Below are positions 4,638-5,402 of a stretch of DNA of 5,402 nt, piece by piece. Origin of the DNA: Caulobacterales bacterium RIFOXYB1_FULL_67_16 (GTDB lineage: Bacteria > Pseudomonadota > Alphaproteobacteria > Caulobacterales > Caulobacteraceae); the NCBI GenBank assembly GCA_001796045.1, contig MGLN01000134.1, positions 5,947 to 11,348 on the forward strand, read 5' to 3'. Every line of letters begins with the position of its first letter. The stretch's first letter is position 1. The notes under the pieces are model-generated. The model was not told the origin of the DNA. It worked only from the letters and a program-made list of their open reading frames with translations, and did not search any database. Position numbers and translations under genes: made by a program.

Positions 4638-5402
4638 TCACCGCGCCTGGGGATGGAAGAAGGCGTAGATGCGTTCGGCCAGGGCCTGGCTGACGCCGTC
4701 CACTTTGACCAGGTCGGCGACCGAGGCGCGGCCGACGCCCTTGGCGGAGCCGAAGGCGTGGAGCAGGGCCTTCTTGCGGCCCGGGCCGACCCCTTCGATC
4801 TCGTCCAGCGGATTCCTGCGGATGTCCATCGAGCGGCGCTTGGCGTGGGCGCCGTTGGCGAAACGGTGGGCCTCGTCGCGCAGCCGCTGGAGATAATAGA
4901 GGGCCGGGGACTTCAGCGGCAGCATGAAGGGCGGCTTGCCGGGCATGAAGAACTTCTCCATCCCCGCGTCGCGATCCGGTCCCTTGGCGACCCCCACCAC
5001 GGTGATGTCGTCCAGGCCCAGGTCGGCCAGGACGGCCAGAACCTCGGCCAGCTGGCCCGCGCCGCCGTCGATCAGCAGCAGGTCCGGGCGCACCACTTCC
5101 TCGCCCTCCTCTTCGTCCTTGATCAGACGGGCGAAGCGGCGGCGCATGACCTCGCGCATCATGCCGTAGTCGTCGCCGGGCGTCAGATCCTCGCCGCGGA
5201 TGTTGAACTTGCGGTACTGGGACTTCTGGAAGCCTTCCGGGCCGGCCACGATCATGCCGCCCACCGCATTGGTCCCCTGGATGTGGGCGTTGTCGTAGAC
5301 TTCGATCCGCTCGGGCCGGGCCTCCAGACCGAAGGCCTCGCACACCTCGTCGAGGATCTTGCCCTGGGCGGAGCTTTCGGCGAGGCGACGGCCCAGGGCC
5401 TC
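4638..5402 (-). CDS. uvrC: UvrABC excinuclease subunit C, C-terminal part
   Basis: The last 254 residues of UvrC are in the window; the N-terminal GIY-YIG nuclease and UvrB-binding part lie beyond the right edge. UvrC makes both incisions around damaged DNA in nucleotide excision repair. The visible RNase H-like nuclease domain, which makes the 5' incision, has RIEVYDNAHIQGTNAVG (32-48 of the fragment, with catalytic Asp37), LLLIDGGAGQL (108-118, with Asp112) and DEAHRFA (176-182, with His179). Two helix-hairpin-helix motifs end the protein: IEGVGPGRKKALLHAFG (202-218) and VDGVSQALAERIYAFF (234-249). An acidic EEEGEE insert (97-102) precedes Asp112. The valine codon GTG at 5345 is internal, not a start. 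The gene is tail to tail with the LysR gene across 7 bases, with no terminator visible between them. Confidence 0.96.
   Translation of the reverse strand, partial: EALGRRLAESSAQGKILDEVCEAFGLEARPERIEVYDNAHIQGTNAVGGMIVAGPEGFQKSQYRKFNIRGEDLTPGDDYGMMREVMRRRFARLIKDEEEGEEVVRPDLLLIDGGAGQLAEVLAVLADLGLDDITVVGVAKGPDRDAGMEKFFMPGKPPFMLPLKSPALYYLQRLRDEAHRFANGAHAKRRSMDIRRNPLDEIEGVGPGRKKALLHAFGSAKGVGRASVADLVKVDGVSQALAERIYAFFHPQAR

Noticed and set aside
4153..4668. Plus-strand frame overlapping the LysR gene
   Set aside because: It is an Ala/Gly/Arg-rich frame-shifted reading of LysR and runs on into the uvrC end; LysR itself is intact.
1..5402. CRISPR array, tRNA, insertion sequence or phage remnants
   Set aside because: I saw no regularly spaced repeats, cloverleaf, terminal inverted repeats or transposase or integrase motifs.

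Overview
The window is GC-rich DNA with tightly packed genes and the gene style of an alphaproteobacterium. Caulobacteraceae, perhaps Brevundimonas or Caulobacter, is my best guess. It rests on the DUF1289 plus retropepsin-like protease pair, on the uvrC and pgsA sequences, and on several starts that lack a Shine-Dalgarno (SD) site. No rRNA, tRNA, CRISPR array or insertion sequence is visible.

Left part (1-1285). The first 50-65 bases hold the start of a minus-strand gene that leaves the window; its N-terminus resembles the enoyl-CoA hydratase (crotonase) family. Upstream of it, on the same strand, is a well-formed intrinsic terminator (117-142) that closes a 50-codon gene (168-320). This small protein is unrecognised. 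Its SD lies wholly inside a 12-bp hairpin, so it looks like a translationally gated gene. An AT-rich divergent promoter region (about 400-477) separates it from two plus-strand genes: a DUF1289 cysteine-cluster protein (478-714) and a membrane-anchored retropepsin-like aspartic protease of the TIGR02281 type (773-1285).

Middle part (1293-3775). Three minus-strand genes follow in transcription order: an SbtA-family (PF05982) bicarbonate-type permease (3680 to 2706), a beta-carbonic anhydrase (2608 to 1982) and pgsA, phosphatidylglycerophosphate synthase (1943 to 1293). A LysR-type regulator (3776-4630) is divergent from the permease. The 95-bp gap between them carries a perfect CATAAC-N5-GTTATG palindrome that fits the LysR T-N11-A operator rule, and a GC hairpin in the permease leader. 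Regulator, bicarbonate permease and carbonic anhydrase together suggest a small inorganic-carbon supply module in an otherwise heterotrophic genome.

Right part (4638-5402). The C-terminal 254 residues of UvrC, the nucleotide-excision-repair endonuclease, lie on the minus strand, tail to tail with the LysR gene. uvrC and pgsA are often close neighbours in alphaproteobacteria; here the LysR-permease-carbonic anhydrase block lies between them.

The signals most worth a second look are the SD-masking hairpin with its orphan small protein, and the carbon module with its palindromic operator candidate.
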